A stretch of 64,000 bases of DNA from positions 2,818,501-2,882,500 of the forward strand of contig NZ_AP023361.1 of NCBI RefSeq assembly GCF_014191545.1. The letters run 5' to 3'. The notes under the pieces are model-generated. The model did no database searches and had not been told where the DNA came from. It was given only the letters and a program-made list of their open reading frames with translations. Origin of the DNA: Terrihabitans soli. GTDB lineage: Bacteria > Pseudomonadota > Alphaproteobacteria > Rhizobiales > Methylopilaceae. Of this stretch, positions 8,827-18,338 are shown piece by piece. The position numbers and the translations under genes are program-made. How positions within the stretch are numbered: position 1 is the first letter of the stretch; the number at the start of each line of letters is the position of its first letter.

Positions 8827-11613
8827 ATGACCGTCGCCCTGCGTAAACCCTCCTCCTCCCGCCCGCCCATTATCGACCGGACGAAGCTCGACGCGGCGCT
8901 CGACCGCTTTGCCGAAGAGAACAAGGGCGACCCCAAGGCGCGCGAAGCCGCCGTCAAAACGCTGCTCAAAACCCGGCTGGCGAAAGGCCGCGAACATGCG
9001 CTGCGCTGGCTGAAGGAAGACGGGCTCGGCACCGCTTGCGCCGAAAAGATCTCCTTCCTGATGGACGAGATCATTACGTCGCTGCACCGCCATGTGACCC
9101 TGCATGTCCATCCCGGCGGACCGGCTCCGGCGGCGACCGAGCGCCTCGCGGTGATCGCCGTCGGCGGCTACGGCCGCGGCACGCTGGCACCGGGCTCGGA
9201 CATCGATCTTCTGTTCCTCTTCCCGAAAGCGCAGACCGGCTGGGGCACGGCCGTCGTCGAAGCCATGCTGTATGTGCTGTGGGATCTCGGCCTGAAGGTC
9301 GGCCATGCCGTGCGCGGCCTCGACGAGTGCATCAAGCTCGCGCGCTCCGATATGACGATCCGCACCTCCATTCTGGAAGCGCGGACGATCTGCGGCGATC
9401 TTCTTCTGGCCGAACAATTGAGCACGCGTTTCCAGCGCGAGATCGTGCCCGGCACCGCGCTTGAATTCGTCACCGCAAAACTTGCCGAGCGCGACGAGCG
9501 CTACAAGCAGACCGAAAGCTCGCGCTATGTCGTCGAGCCCAATCTGAAGGAAGGCAAAGGCGGTTTGCGCGATCTGAACACGCTGTTCTGGATCGCCAAA
9601 TATGTCTATCGCGTGCGCACGGTGGAACAGCTTGTCGCCGCCGGACTTTTCACCGAGCAGGAGTTCGCGCTGTTCCGCAAGGCCGAGGATTTTCTCTGGG
9701 CCGTGCGCTGCCATCTGCACTTTCTCACCGGCCGCCCCGAAGACCGCCTGACCTTCGAATATCAGCCCGACATCGCCCAGCGCCTCGGCTATCAGCAGCG
9801 CCACCAGCCGGCGGTCGAGCGCTTCATGAAGCACTATTTCCTCGTCGCGAAAGATGTCGGCGATCTCACCGCCATTGTCTGCGCCGCGCTGGAAGACCGC
9901 CACGCCAAGCGTCCGCCGAAACTGAACCGTCTCTTCGGCCGCTGGCGCCGCGTGCGTTCGCATGTTCTGCCGGGCACGGACTTTACGATTGAGAATGAGC
10001 GTCTGACGGTGACGGGACCGGACGTGTTCCAGCGCGATCCGGTGAACCTCATCCGCTTTTTCCAGATCGCCGATCGCGAAGATGTCGCGATGCATCCGGA
10101 TGCGATGCATCTCATCCGCCGCTCGCTGAAACTGATCGACGCAGATCTCCGCGAAAATCCGGACGCCAACCGGCTCTTTCTCGACACGCTGACCTCGCAC
10201 AACGCACCCGAAACGATTTTGCGCCGCATGAACGAAGCGGGTGTCCTTGCCCGGTTCATTCCGGATTTCGGCAAGATCGTCGCGATGATGCAGTTCAATA
10301 TGTACCACCACTATACGGTGGACGAGCATCTCATCCGCGCCATCGGCATTCTGTCGGAAATGGATGCGGGGACGCTCAAGGAAGAGCATCCGCTCTGCAA
10401 TGAAATCCTGCCGACGATCACCAACCGCACCGCGCTGTACGTTGCGGTGCTGCTGCACGATGTTGCAAAGGGCCGGCCGGAAGATCACTCGATTGCCGGC
10501 GCCAAAGTGATGATGAAGCTCGGTCCGCGTCTTGGCCTGTCCGATGACGACACCGAGACCGCAGCCTGGCTGATCGAGCAGCACCTTTTGATGTCGGACA
10601 TCGCGCAGCGCCGCGACATTTCCGATCCGCGTACGATCCAGGATTTTGCCGACAAGGTACAGAGCCTCGAGCGGCTGAAAATGCTGCTCGTCCTCACCGT
10701 CGCCGATATCAAGGCCGTCGGCCCCGGCGTGTGGAACGGCTGGAAAGGCCAGCTGCTGCGCACGCTCTATTGGGAAACCGAGATCATTCTCGCCGGCGGC
10801 CATTCCGCCGCCAATCGCAGCGAGCGCGTCAAAGCGGCGAAGGAACAGACGCGCGCCGCGCTCACCGGCTGGAGCCCGGACGAGCTCGACGCCTATATCG
10901 CGCGGCACTATCCGCCCTATTGGCTGAAGGTGGAGCCGCCGCGGCGCCTCGCCCACGCCAATCTGATGCGCGAAGCGGAGAAGGCCGGCAAACGCGTCGC
11001 GACCTCGTTCACGACGCACGCATTCCACGGCGTTACCGAGATCACCGTTCTGGCGCAGGACCATCCGCGTCTTCTCGCCGTCATCGCCGGCGCCTGCGCG
11101 GCCACGGGCGCAAACATCACCGACGCCTATATCAACACGACGACCGACGGCATGGCGCTGGATACGATCTTCGTCACGCGCACGCACCCCAATGACGAAG
11201 ACGAGCGGCGCATCGCCGCGCGCATTGCTTCCAATGTCGAGCGGGCGCTGAAGGGCGAGCTCTGGCTGACGGACGCGATGCAAAAGCGCACCGAACAGCG
11301 CCGCCGCCAGACAAAAGCGTTTGCGGTGAAGCCGCGCGTCATCATCACGAATGACTGGTCGGACCGTTACACGGTGATCGAGGTCTCGGGCCTCGACCGG
11401 CCCGGCCTTCTCTACGACCTGACCTCAACGGTGTCGCAGCTCAATCTCAATATTGCCTCGGCGCATATCGCGACCTTCGGCGAGCGCGCGGTCGACGTTT
11501 TCTACGTGACCGATCTTACCGGCTACAAGATCACCTCGCCGACACGGCAGGAAGCGATCCGCCGCGATCTCCTCGCCGTATTTACGATCGAAGAAGCACC
11601 CACCGACGCGTAA
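8827..11613 (+). CDS. glnD: bifunctional PII uridylyltransferase / uridylyl-removing enzyme GlnD
   Basis: Nitrogen sensor of 928 residues that uridylylates PII proteins under nitrogen limitation and removes UMP when glutamine is high. Domains in order: nucleotidyltransferase (GGYGRGTLAPGSDID motif, about residues 111-128), GlnD PII-UTase helical region, HD hydrolase domain (LLHDVAKG, about 541-548), then two ACT domains beginning near 738 and 850 that sense glutamine. The start is ambiguous by three residues (ATG at 8818 or 8827); neither has a strong ribosome binding site. The gene is complete and on the same strand as mutS. Confidence 0.97.
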   Translation: MTVALRKPSSSRPPIIDRTKLDAALDRFAEENKGDPKAREAAVKTLLKTRLAKGREHALRWLKEDGLGTACAEKISFLMDEIITSLHRHVTLHVHPGGPAPAATERLAVIAVGGYGRGTLAPGSDIDLLFLFPKAQTGWGTAVVEAMLYVLWDLGLKVGHAVRGLDECIKLARSDMTIRTSILEARTICGDLLLAEQLSTRFQREIVPGTALEFVTAKLAERDERYKQTESSRYVVEPNLKEGKGGLRDLNTLFWIAKYVYRVRTVEQLVAAGLFTEQEFALFRKAEDFLWAVRCHLHFLTGRPEDRLTFEYQPDIAQRLGYQQRHQPAVERFMKHYFLVAKDVGDLTAIVCAALEDRHAKRPPKLNRLFGRWRRVRSHVLPGTDFTIENERLTVTGPDVFQRDPVNLIRFFQIADREDVAMHPDAMHLIRRSLKLIDADLRENPDANRLFLDTLTSHNAPETILRRMNEAGVLARFIPDFGKIVAMMQFNMYHHYTVDEHLIRAIGILSEMDAGTLKEEHPLCNEILPTITNRTALYVAVLLHDVAKGRPEDHSIAGAKVMMKLGPRLGLSDDDTETAAWLIEQHLLMSDIAQRRDISDPRTIQDFADKVQSLERLKMLLVLTVADIKAVGPGVWNGWKGQLLRTLYWETEIILAGGHSAANRSERVKAAKEQTRAALTGWSPDELDAYIARHYPPYWLKVEPPRRLAHANLMREAEKAGKRVATSFTTHAFHGVTEITVLAQDHPRLLAVIAGACAATGANITDAYINTTTDGMALDTIFVTRTHPNDEDERRIAARIASNVERALKGELWLTDAMQKRTEQRRRQTKAFAVKPRVIITNDWSDRYTVIEVSGLDRPGLLYDLTSTVSQLNLNIASAHIATFGERAVDVFYVTDLTGYKITSPTRQEAIRRDLLAVFTIEEAPTDA

Positions 11614-11628
11614 GTTCACAAACGGATA

Positions 11629-11655
11629 GAGGGCCGCGTGTGGGGCGCGGCCCTC
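11629..11655 (+). terminator. hairpin after glnD
   Basis: Perfect 10-bp inverted repeat GAGGGCCGCG / CGCGGCCCTC with a 7-base loop, placed between the convergent stops of glnD and the fasciclin gene. There is no U-tract on either strand, so it is at best a weak or Rho-assisted terminator. Confidence 0.4.
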
Positions 11656-11683
11656 CTCGTGCCTTGCGGACCTGCGGTGGGGA

Positions 11684-12286
11684 TTAGCCCGGCAGAAGCA
11701 CGGTATCGATGACGTGGATGACGCCGTTCGACTGGTTCACGTCGCCGATCGTCACTTTGGCTTTGCCGCCCTTCTCGTCGACGAGGATGAGCGAGGAACC
11801 GTCCAGCGTGCCGGTCAGCTTTTCGCCGTTGACCGTCTTCCACTCGGCCTTGCCATTGCCCTTTTCGATCGCCGCCTTGATGTCGGCAGCCGAATTGCGG
11901 CCGGGGACGACGTGATAGGTCAGGATGCCGGTGAGCGTCTTCTTGTTCTCGGGCTTGACGAGCGTTTCGACAGTGCCCGCCGGAAGCTTTTCAAACGCCG
12001 CATTGGTCGGCGCAAACACCGTGAACGGACCGGCGCCCTGCAGCGTCTCGACGAGGCCGGCGGCCTTCACCGCAGCGACGAGCGTCGTGTGGTCCTTCGA
12101 ATTCACTGCGTTTTCGATGATGTTCTTGGTCGGGTACATCGGCGCACCGCCGACGGTGACCGGCGCGGCCATGGCGTCTTTGGACATCGAATCCTTCGAC
12201 ATCGAGTCGTTTTTCATCATGCCCTGCGCAAAGACCGGCATGGCAGCGAGCGTAAGGACGGACGCCGCAAGTAGAATGCGTTTCAT
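11684..12286 (-). CDS. secreted fasciclin-domain protein
   Basis: Periplasmic or surface protein of 200 residues. Residues 1-21 form a signal peptide (hydrophobic LLAASVLTLAAMPVFAQ). A short spacer rich in Met, Lys, Asp and Ser (MMKNDSMSKDSMSKDAM, a near repeat) precedes a single fasciclin / beta-Ig-H3 domain with the two family motifs FTVFAPTNAAFEKLP and GVIHVIDTVLLP. Fasciclin domains generally mediate adhesion or envelope interactions. Start at ATG 12286, with GGAGAG about 8 bases upstream. It has its own ECF-type promoter at 12355-12330, identical in both boxes to that of the sigma gene two genes upstream, so it is a likely target of that sigma factor. Confidence 0.9.
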   Translation of the reverse strand: MKRILLAASVLTLAAMPVFAQGMMKNDSMSKDSMSKDAMAAPVTVGGAPMYPTKNIIENAVNSKDHTTLVAAVKAAGLVETLQGAGPFTVFAPTNAAFEKLPAGTVETLVKPENKKTLTGILTYHVVPGRNSAADIKAAIEKGNGKAEWKTVNGEKLTGTLDGSSLILVDEKGGKAKVTIGDVNQSNGVIHVIDTVLLPG

Positions 12287-12329
12287 GTTTGACTCTCCGT
12301 ATTCAACCCTCTTAACGGGCATTAGGAGT

Positions 12330-12355
12330 TACGGAGACACTCCCTGCACGGATGC
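12330..12355 (-). promoter_or_regulatory. ECF-type promoter of the fasciclin gene
   Basis: On the minus strand GCATCC (12355-12350), a 16-base spacer, then CGTA (12333-12330). Both boxes and the spacing are identical to those upstream of the sigma gene and upstream of the small membrane protein-msrA pair. Transcription would start near 12322, leaving a leader of about 36 bases before the ATG. Confidence 0.65.
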
Positions 12356-12363
12356 AGACATTT

Positions 12364-13092
12364 TCAGATTTCGTGCATTTTCCCGGAGGCGACGACGGGG
12401 CCGGTCGGCGCGCCGGTTTTCGAACCGCCCATGGGCTCGACGGACACCGCGAGCATGGCTTCGGGATCTGCGCCCGGCATCACATCGCGCGGCATTTCGA
12501 TCATGATCGGTGCGTTCGCAGAGAACGTGCCGAGCGAACGCGGCGTGCCGCCGACGGGAACGATCCACAATTCATGCGTATGATCGGCAGGCGCCGGCAT
12601 ATCGGCGGCCGGCATCAGCATGACTTTTCCGGTCATGCGATCGACGGAGGCCATGAAGGCGGATTTGCCGTCCGTCAGCGTCAGCGTCGCAACGAGCGAG
12701 GGCGGCGGCGAAGCCGGACCCGAGATGAGGAATACGAGGCAGGCGGCGGCGAGCGCGGACGTACCGACACTCATGCTGCGCCAGAAGGGCAGCGAGCTCC
12801 AGAGAGTGTCTTTCTTGACGGCCTTCGACGCCGAGAGCGGCACGGGCTTGGCACCGACGGCCTGGGCGATCTTGTCCCAGACCTCGGGCGAGACGGGCTC
12901 GGGCGCAATGTCGGATGAGATCGGACCGAGCCGCGCTTCCCAGAATTCGACCTCGCGCGCGAAAACATAATCGTCGCGCCGGCGCTTCTCGAGCGCGTCG
13001 CGCTGATCGCCCTGCACGAGGCCGAGCACGAACTCCGCCGCAAGCGGCGCTTCGTCCTCAGTTGCGGGCTTATCGTCGTCGCGCGGGCTCAT
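12364..13092 (-). CDS. anti-sigma factor, RskA-type
   Basis: Single-pass membrane anti-sigma factor of about 242 residues. The N-terminal cytoplasmic part (about 15-100) has the sigma-binding helical pattern LAAEFVLGLVQGD...FWEARLGP but no H-x3-C-x2-C zinc motif. A transmembrane helix lies at about 107-125 (SALAAACLVFLISG). The periplasmic C-terminal half is an RskA domain ending in the HELWIVP and P-x-G-x-x-VASG type motifs. The ATG at 13092 overlaps the sigma stop as ATGA, so the pair should be translationally coupled; ATG 13104 is an alternative. It should hold the sigma factor inactive until an envelope signal triggers release. It sits between sigma and fasciclin genes, the common arrangement. 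Confidence 0.88.
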   Translation of the reverse strand: MSPRDDDKPATEDEAPLAAEFVLGLVQGDQRDALEKRRRDDYVFAREVEFWEARLGPISSDIAPEPVSPEVWDKIAQAVGAKPVPLSASKAVKKDTLWSSLPFWRSMSVGTSALAAACLVFLISGPASPPPSLVATLTLTDGKSAFMASVDRMTGKVMLMPAADMPAPADHTHELWIVPVGGTPRSLGTFSANAPIMIEMPRDVMPGADPEAMLAVSVEPMGGSKTGAPTGPVVASGKMHEI

Positions 13093-13649
13093 CGCTCGAG
13101 ACATCCTCTCAGTTTAATCAGGCCACGCCTGATCCAGCTCTTCATCGTGCCGAGCGGCACATTGCGGCGCATCGCCAGTTCCTCATAGGTAAGGCCGTCG
13201 AGGAAGGCGGCGCGGATCGAGGCCTGCTGATCGCCGTCGAGTTCCTCAAGGCAATTCATCAGCGCCTTTTTATCGTCGGCGCTTTCGACTTCGGCCAGAG
13301 CCGAACGCGCCGGATCGGCGATCTCGGCGGCATCGTCGAGCGGCGCGGAGGCCCTACGGATTTTGCCCGACCTTATGCGGTCCAGCGCCTTGTTGCGGGC
13401 AACCGCCACAAGCCAGGAAATGGCACCGGCCCGGGCGGGGTCGTAAGTCCCGGCCCGCCGCCAGACGGCTATATAAGTTTCCTGCAACACGTCCTCGGCC
13501 TCGCTCCTCTCCCCTAGTATACGGAGGCAGACGCCCATGAGTTTCGCGGACGTCGCTTCATAAACTTCGGAAAGAGCGACCCGGTCCCCCCGGCCGACGG
13601 CCTGGAGGCGGACAGATAGCTGTTCGGCGGTGATTTCGGACACGGACAT
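13089..13649 (-). CDS. ECF sigma factor, SigK-like
   Basis: RNA polymerase sigma factor of the extracytoplasmic-function class, 186 residues. Region 2 is seen in AEDVLQETYIAVWRRA with SWLVAVARNKALDRIR, and region 4 in LTYEELAMRRNVPLGTMKSWIRRGL, the recognition helix for the -35 box. The start is taken at ATG 13649 because the putative promoter -10 box occupies 13688-13685, which rules out an ATG at 13685. The gene overlaps its RskA-type anti-sigma factor by 4 bases. The linker between regions 2 and 4 is rich in Ala and Asp. The same promoter motif lies ahead of this gene, the fasciclin gene and the msrA unit, so autoregulation is likely. Confidence 0.93.
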   Translation of the reverse strand: MSVSEITAEQLSVRLQAVGRGDRVALSEVYEATSAKLMGVCLRILGERSEAEDVLQETYIAVWRRAGTYDPARAGAISWLVAVARNKALDRIRSGKIRRASAPLDDAAEIADPARSALAEVESADDKKALMNCLEELDGDQQASIRAAFLDGLTYEELAMRRNVPLGTMKSWIRRGLIKLRGCLER

Positions 13650-13684
13650 ATAGGGGCCGGAATATAGCGAGGGCTCAAGCCCCA

Positions 13685-13710
13685 TACGAGCCGGAACGCC
13701 GTTTGGATGC
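13685..13710 (-). promoter_or_regulatory. ECF-type autoregulatory promoter of the sigma gene
   Basis: On the minus strand GCATCC (13710-13705), a 16-base spacer, then CGTA (13688-13685). This matches the fasciclin promoter (12355-12330) and the msrA-unit promoter (20742-20767) exactly in both boxes and spacing. The predicted start point near 13677 gives a leader of about 28 bases. The spacer sequences differ among the three, so the shared boxes are not simply a recent duplication. Confidence 0.65.
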
Positions 13711-13767
13711 GGCGTTCAAACTCGGTTCATGACCGGAGTGGCAAAAATATCCTCCATGGAGGAAAGC

Positions 13768-14172
13768 ATGCGGCCGCTCCTTGCCGCCCTCGTTCTGGCC
13801 GCCTTCGTTCCGGCGTCCCCCGCACCGGCGGGAGACGAGTGGCGGATCGCCCGCGTCTGGAGCCCTTCGGCCTCCAAAAGCCTCGACCTTCCCCCTGAAG
13901 CCGAGGCCAAAACCATGGCCGCCATAGTGCCGCCGGGCCGGCTGAGCCTTAATGTCGGCTGCAACGATATCTCGGCCAAAGGGCTCAATCAGGACGGAAC
14001 GGCCCTGTTCGACGCCCCGGCCCAGACCCGCATGGCCTGCCCGCCGGATCTGGCCTCGCTGGAAGGGGCCGTCCTCGCCGCCCTGAAGCTGGTCCGCAGC
14101 CATGAACGGACCGGCAATGAAATGATCCTCCGGGACGGCCAGGGCAAAGAAGTTCTCGCCCTTATCCGCTGA
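13768..14172 (+). CDS. META/HslJ-like secreted protein
   Basis: Small exported protein of 134 residues with a signal peptide in the first 20 residues ([18 protein letters not shown]). The remainder looks like a shortened META (DUF306/HslJ) domain: the GCN turn, then TRMACP, an LE-x-A-x-x-x-AL helix, and the closing [15 protein letters not shown] strands. HslJ-type proteins are linked to envelope stress and acid or novobiocin resistance; the role here is inferred. ATG 13768 is chosen because GGAGG lies 5 bases upstream. It is divergent from the sigma operon with about 118 bases between, which fits an envelope-stress neighbourhood, but I see no copy of the ECF motif facing it. Confidence 0.65.
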   Translation: MRPLLAALVLAAFVPASPAPAGDEWRIARVWSPSASKSLDLPPEAEAKTMAAIVPPGRLSLNVGCNDISAKGLNQDGTALFDAPAQTRMACPPDLASLEGAVLAALKLVRSHERTGNEMILRDGQGKEVLALIR

Positions 14173-14233
14173 GCCCTCGTCAGTGACACCGGCGCGCCTT
14201 GCCGGTCCCGGGGGTGGATGCTATCCCGCGCCC

Positions 14234-16039
14234 ATGAGTGCGGACCCTATTCCGAATATTCGCAATTTTTCCATCGTCGCCCATATCGACCACGGAAAAT
14301 CCACCCTGGCGGACCGGCTGATCCAGTCGACCGGCGGCCTGTCCGAACGCGAGATGACGGAGCAGGTGCTCGACTCGATGGATATCGAGAAAGAGCGCGG
14401 CATCACCATCAAGGCGCAGACCGTGCGCCTCACCTACCCGGCCAAGGACGGCAAGACCTATATCCTCAATCTGATGGACACGCCCGGCCATGTGGACTTC
14501 GCCTATGAAGTCTCACGCTCGCTGGCCGCGTGCGAAGGCTCGCTGCTCGTCGTCGACGCGAGCCAGGGCGTCGAGGCCCAAACGCTCGCGAACGTCTATC
14601 ACGCGCTTGATGCCAACCATGAGATCGTGCCGGTCCTCAACAAGATCGACCTGCCGGCCGCCGAGCCCGACCGCGTCAAGGAACAGATCGAAGAGGTGAT
14701 CGGCCTCGATGCGTCGAACGCCGTGATGATCTCGGCCAAGACCGGCATCGGCATTCCCGATGTGCTGGAAGCCATCGTCACGCGCCTGCCGCCGCCGAAG
14801 GGCGACATCAACGCGCCGCTGAAAGCTCTGCTCGTCGACAGCTGGTACGATGCCTATCTCGGCGTCGTCGTGCTTGTACGTATTTTCGACGGCACGCTGA
14901 AGAAGGACCAGCGCGTGCGCATGGTCGGCACCGACGCCGTCTACCAGGTCGACCGCATCGGAACGTTCACACCGAAAATGGTTTCGGCGGATGTTCTGGG
15001 CCCGGGCGAAGTCGGCTTCCTCACCGCGAGCATCAAGGAAGTTGCGGATACGCGCGTCGGCGACACGATCACCGATGAGCGGCGCGGCACGACCGATCCC
15101 CTGCCCGGTTTCAAGCCGGCGCAGCCTGTCGTGTTCTGCGGCCTCTTCCCGGTCGATGCGGCGCAGTTCGACGATCTTAGAAACGCCATGGGCAAGCTCC
15201 GCCTCAACGATGCGAGCTTCTCTTATGAAATGGAAAGCTCAGCCGCGCTCGGCTTCGGCTTCCGCTGCGGGTTCCTCGGCCTTTTGCATCTTGAGATCAT
15301 TCAGGAGAGGCTGTCGCGCGAGTTCGATCTCGATCTGATCGCGACCGCGCCGTCCGTCGTCTATACAATCAAGATGCGCGACGGCAGCGAGGTGTCGCTG
15401 CACAATCCGGCCGATCTTCCCGATGTGATGCAGATCGAGGAAATCCACGAACCGTGGATTCGCGCGACAATCCTGACACCCGATGAATATCTCGGCGGCA
15501 TTCTGAAGCTCTGCCAGGACCGCCGCGGCACGCAGATCGACCTCAATTACGTCGGCAAGCGCGCCATGGTCGTCTACGACCTGCCGCTGAACGAAGTCGT
15601 CTTCGATTTCTACGACCGGCTGAAATCGATCTCGAAGGGTTATGCCAGCTTCGACTACGCCATCACCGACATGCGGGCCGGCGATCTTGTGAAGATGCAG
15701 ATCCTCGTCAACGAAGAGCCGGTCGATGCGCTGTCGATGCTGGTGCATCGCGGACGCGCCGAAAGCCGCGGCCGCGCCATGTGCGAGAAGCTGAAAGAGC
15801 TGATCCCAAACCATCTGTTCAAGATCCCGATCCAGGCGGCGATCGGCGGTAAGGTCATTGCACGCGAAACGATCTCGGCACTGCGCAAGGACGTGACGGC
15901 GAAATGCTATGGCGGCGACGTCTCGCGCAAGCGCAAGCTCCTCGACAAGCAGAAAGAGGGCAAAAAGCGCATGCGCCAGTTCGGCAAGGTGGAGATTCCG
16001 CAGGAAGCTTTCATCGCCGCGCTGAAGATGGAAGATTAG
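14234..16039 (+). CDS. lepA: elongation factor 4 (LepA)
   Basis: Ribosome-binding translational GTPase of 601 residues, the usual LepA length. GTPase motifs are all present: AHIDHGKST (G1), the RGITIKAQ switch I, DTPGH (G3) and NKID (G4). EF-G-like domains II, III and V follow, then the LepA-specific C-terminal domain ending in [21 protein letters not shown] 14234 gives the conserved N-terminus [14 protein letters not shown]; a GTG at 14183 would add 17 unconserved residues. No strong ribosome binding site is visible. Confidence 0.98.
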   Translation: MSADPIPNIRNFSIVAHIDHGKSTLADRLIQSTGGLSEREMTEQVLDSMDIEKERGITIKAQTVRLTYPAKDGKTYILNLMDTPGHVDFAYEVSRSLAACEGSLLVVDASQGVEAQTLANVYHALDANHEIVPVLNKIDLPAAEPDRVKEQIEEVIGLDASNAVMISAKTGIGIPDVLEAIVTRLPPPKGDINAPLKALLVDSWYDAYLGVVVLVRIFDGTLKKDQRVRMVGTDAVYQVDRIGTFTPKMVSADVLGPGEVGFLTASIKEVADTRVGDTITDERRGTTDPLPGFKPAQPVVFCGLFPVDAAQFDDLRNAMGKLRLNDASFSYEMESSAALGFGFRCGFLGLLHLEIIQERLSREFDLDLIATAPSVVYTIKMRDGSEVSLHNPADLPDVMQIEEIHEPWIRATILTPDEYLGGILKLCQDRRGTQIDLNYVGKRAMVVYDLPLNEVVFDFYDRLKSISKGYASFDYAITDMRAGDLVKMQILVNEEPVDALSMLVHRGRAESRGRAMCEKLKELIPNHLFKIPIQAAIGGKVIARETISALRKDVTAKCYGGDVSRKRKLLDKQKEGKKRMRQFGKVEIPQEAFIAALKMED

Positions 16040-16109
16040 AGCACACGCGTCTTACGCGCCGCGCAGAACTTTGCGAACGGCGTTATGTCCGTATCTTCAG
16101 CCCACGCTC

Positions 16110-16472
16110 TCAGCGTTCGTCGTCGTCCCAAGCCTGCACCATCACCTCGCGGGTGATGCGGCCGTCTTTATCGACGTCGAGCATGGCGCTGCAGAACACC
16201 TTTGCCCCGCCGGGATATTCGCACTCTTCGGTGAACGCCAGATGGCCATCGCCCGACACCATGTCGGCGACATGATGAGTGACGCCGCGTCCGCAGACAT
16301 CGGCGTAGAACTCAGCGATTTTCTTGCGTCCCTTGAGATCGAGCGGGTGGCTCGGCGGATGGATGCTGTCGACGATGCGCAGCATCGCATTCTCGGCAAA
16401 CAGGCCCGATAAAGTCGCGGCGTCGTTGCCTTCGATTGCACGTTTCAGCGTGCCCAGATTGAGTTCTCGCAT
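16110..16472 (-). CDS. NTF2/SnoaL-like fold protein
   Basis: Small protein of 120 residues with the NTF2-like pattern: an N-terminal helix (LNLGTLKRAIEGNDAATLSGLFAENAMLRI reduced to its core), a P-L-x-L-x-G-R-x-x-I turn, and beta strands ending in ITREVMVQAW. Such proteins may be ligand-binding or enzymatic (ketosteroid isomerase-like); the substrate is not evident. The ATG at 16472 has GAGGAGG 8 bases upstream, which fixes the start. Convergent with lepA and divergent from ppk2. Confidence 0.7.
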   Translation of the reverse strand: MRELNLGTLKRAIEGNDAATLSGLFAENAMLRIVDSIHPPSHPLDLKGRKKIAEFYADVCGRGVTHHVADMVSGDGHLAFTEECEYPGGAKVFCSAMLDVDKDGRITREVMVQAWDDDER

Positions 16473-16585
16473 GATGCGATCCTCCTCACCACGATCTGGG
16501 GCTGCGGCGGCCAAGAACCAGATGGCCCGGCTTGCATTGCCGCCGGAAAGCATCGGAAACTCGAAAATCCCCTGGAGAGTGCCTC

Positions 16586-17524
16586 GTGTCCGACAAGAAG
16601 AAGAAATCCGCGCCCAAATCGAAACCTGTGCTGCCGCCCGCCGAGGACGAATTTCCCGGCATCGATGTCGTGGTCGACGGCGTGCATGTCGATCTCGACG
16701 GCGAGGAGCTTCCGGACGCGATCAAGGACAAGACGCTGTCCAGCGGCGGCTACCCTTACGACAAGAAGCTGAACGGCAAGGATTACGACAAGGAGCTGGA
16801 GAAGCTGCAGATCGAGCTTCTGAAACTGCAGGCCTGCGTGAATGCGACCGGCATGAAAGTCGTCATCCTGTTCGAAGGCCGGGACTCGGCCGGCAAAGGC
16901 GGCACGATTGCGCGCTTCACGCAGCATCTCAACCCGCGTTCCGCGCATGTGGTTGCGCTGGCAAAGCCGACCGAGGCCGAACGCGGCCAGTTCTATTTCC
17001 AGCGCTATATCGCCCATCTGCCGACGGCGGGCGAAATCGTCTTCTTCGACCGCTCCTGGTACAATCGTGCCGTCGTCGAGCCGGTGATGGGCTTCTGCAA
17101 ACCCGAACAGACCGAGCAGTTTCTCAAAGACGTGCCGGTGTTCGAAAAGATGCTCGCCGATAACGGCATCCATCTCGTCAAATTCTGGCTGACCATCGGC
17201 CGCGAAATGCAGATCAAGCGCCTGTTCGACCGCAGGCACGACCCGCTGAAGCGCTGGAAGCTTTCGGCCATCGACTATAAGGGCCTGCCGCTCTGGGACG
17301 AGTACACGGCGGCGGCCGAGCGTATGCTCAAGGCAACGCACACCAAATCGGCGCCCTGGACGATTTTGCGCTCGAACGATCAGAAGCGGGCGCGTCTTGA
17401 GGCCATCCGCGCCGTGCTGGCCGGCATCGACTATGCAGGCAAGGACCAGAAACTTGTGGGTGAACCCGATCCGAAGATCGTTTCGGACGCCGCCACGTTC
17501 CGGTCACGACGCGGACAAATTTAG
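16586..17524 (+). CDS. ppk2: polyphosphate kinase 2 (PPK2)
   Basis: PPK2-family enzyme of 312 residues that transfers phosphate between polyphosphate and nucleoside diphosphates (class I type by size). Walker A FEGRDSAGKGG is near residue 98, followed by ARFTQHLNPR and the Walker B/lid region FFDRSWYNRA with the VEPVMGF motif. The N-terminal 40 residues are Lys/Pro rich. The GTG at 16586 is chosen because GGAGAG is 7 bases upstream. It points to polyphosphate-based energy or phosphate storage. The L,D-transpeptidase gene follows by 46 bases. Confidence 0.93.
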   Translation: MSDKKKKSAPKSKPVLPPAEDEFPGIDVVVDGVHVDLDGEELPDAIKDKTLSSGGYPYDKKLNGKDYDKELEKLQIELLKLQACVNATGMKVVILFEGRDSAGKGGTIARFTQHLNPRSAHVVALAKPTEAERGQFYFQRYIAHLPTAGEIVFFDRSWYNRAVVEPVMGFCKPEQTEQFLKDVPVFEKMLADNGIHLVKFWLTIGREMQIKRLFDRRHDPLKRWKLSAIDYKGLPLWDEYTAAAERMLKATHTKSAPWTILRSNDQKRARLEAIRAVLAGIDYAGKDQKLVGEPDPKIVSDAATFRSRRGQI

Positions 17525-17570
17525 CGTTAAGGAATCGCTGCTAGAGAAACATGGTGGCTGGGTGGCACGC

Positions 17571-18326
17571 ATGTCTTTACGCGCATCTCTTTGCTTTGGC
17601 TTGATTTTCCTCGGCTCTGCCGTGCTTGGCGGCTGTGTCGCCTCCGGCACCGACAGCATTGTGACCGGCTCGGTAGGCGCCTCGCCCCAGCACAGCATCT
17701 ACGGGCCGCGCCCGCAGGAAGCCCACCCGATGCCGGCGACCAACGTCTCCGGCGTGAATCCCAAATATTTCCGCAAGGTCGTGAACTACCGCGGCCCGGA
17801 AGCCGCCGGCACGATCGTCGTCGATACCAATAACCGCTTCCTCTACCTCGTCCAGGGCAATGGCCAGGCGCTGCGCTACGGCATCGGCGTCGGCAAAGCC
17901 GGCCTTGCCTGGGGCGGCACGGCCACCGTCGGCCGCAAGGCCGTCTGGCCGAGCTGGACGCCGACCTCCGACATGATCGAGCGCGAACCCGAACGCAACG
18001 CCAAATGGGCCAATGGCATGCCGGGCGGGCTCGGCAATCCGCTCGGACCGCGCGCGCTCTACCTCTACGACAACGGCCGCGACACGATGTTCCGCATCCA
18101 CGGCACGACCGAGCCGCAGACCATCGGCAAGGCCGTGTCCTCGGGCTGCATCCGCATGTTCAATCAGGATGTGATCGATCTGCATGACCGCGTGCCGGTC
18201 GGCACGCGCGTCGTCGTGCTGCACAATTCCAGCCCGCTCGATCAGTTCGGCGATGCGATGGCCAGCGCCGCGACCTCGATCGGCAAAGGCTTTACGGAAC
18301 TCACCGCAAAACTGCCCCAGCGCTGA
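17571..18326 (+). CDS. L,D-transpeptidase lipoprotein (YkuD/ErfK family)
   Basis: Periplasmic peptidoglycan cross-linking or lipoprotein-attaching enzyme of 251 residues. A lipoprotein signal is at the N-terminus (LIFLGSAVLGGC, lipobox LGGC). The YkuD domain covers about 75-225 with the catalytic motif HGT and then SSGCIRM (nucleophile Cys about residue 193). It belongs to the common alphaproteobacterial type with the GTIVVDTNNRFLYLV strand. ATG 17571 is selected because it gives the lipoprotein signal. In-frame sequence upstream to 17397 lies inside ppk2 and is not coding. Confidence 0.92.
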   Translation: MSLRASLCFGLIFLGSAVLGGCVASGTDSIVTGSVGASPQHSIYGPRPQEAHPMPATNVSGVNPKYFRKVVNYRGPEAAGTIVVDTNNRFLYLVQGNGQALRYGIGVGKAGLAWGGTATVGRKAVWPSWTPTSDMIEREPERNAKWANGMPGGLGNPLGPRALYLYDNGRDTMFRIHGTTEPQTIGKAVSSGCIRMFNQDVIDLHDRVPVGTRVVVLHNSSPLDQFGDAMASAATSIGKGFTELTAKLPQR

Positions 18327-18338
18327 GCGGATAACCGA

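Noticed and set aside
5163-9074. Minus-strand open frame of about 1300 codons opposite olsB and mutS
   Set aside because: It is antisense to two clearly functional genes, has no recognisable domain, and reads as Arg/Ala/Gly-rich sequence typical of the frame mirrored by GC-rich codon bias.
8797-11283. Minus-strand open frame of about 830 codons opposite glnD
   Set aside because: Same explanation: a shadow of GC-rich third positions in glnD, with no family features.
13650-13685. Upstream ATG at 13685 for the sigma gene
   Set aside because: It coincides with the CGTA -10 box of the predicted promoter and adds residues with no family match.
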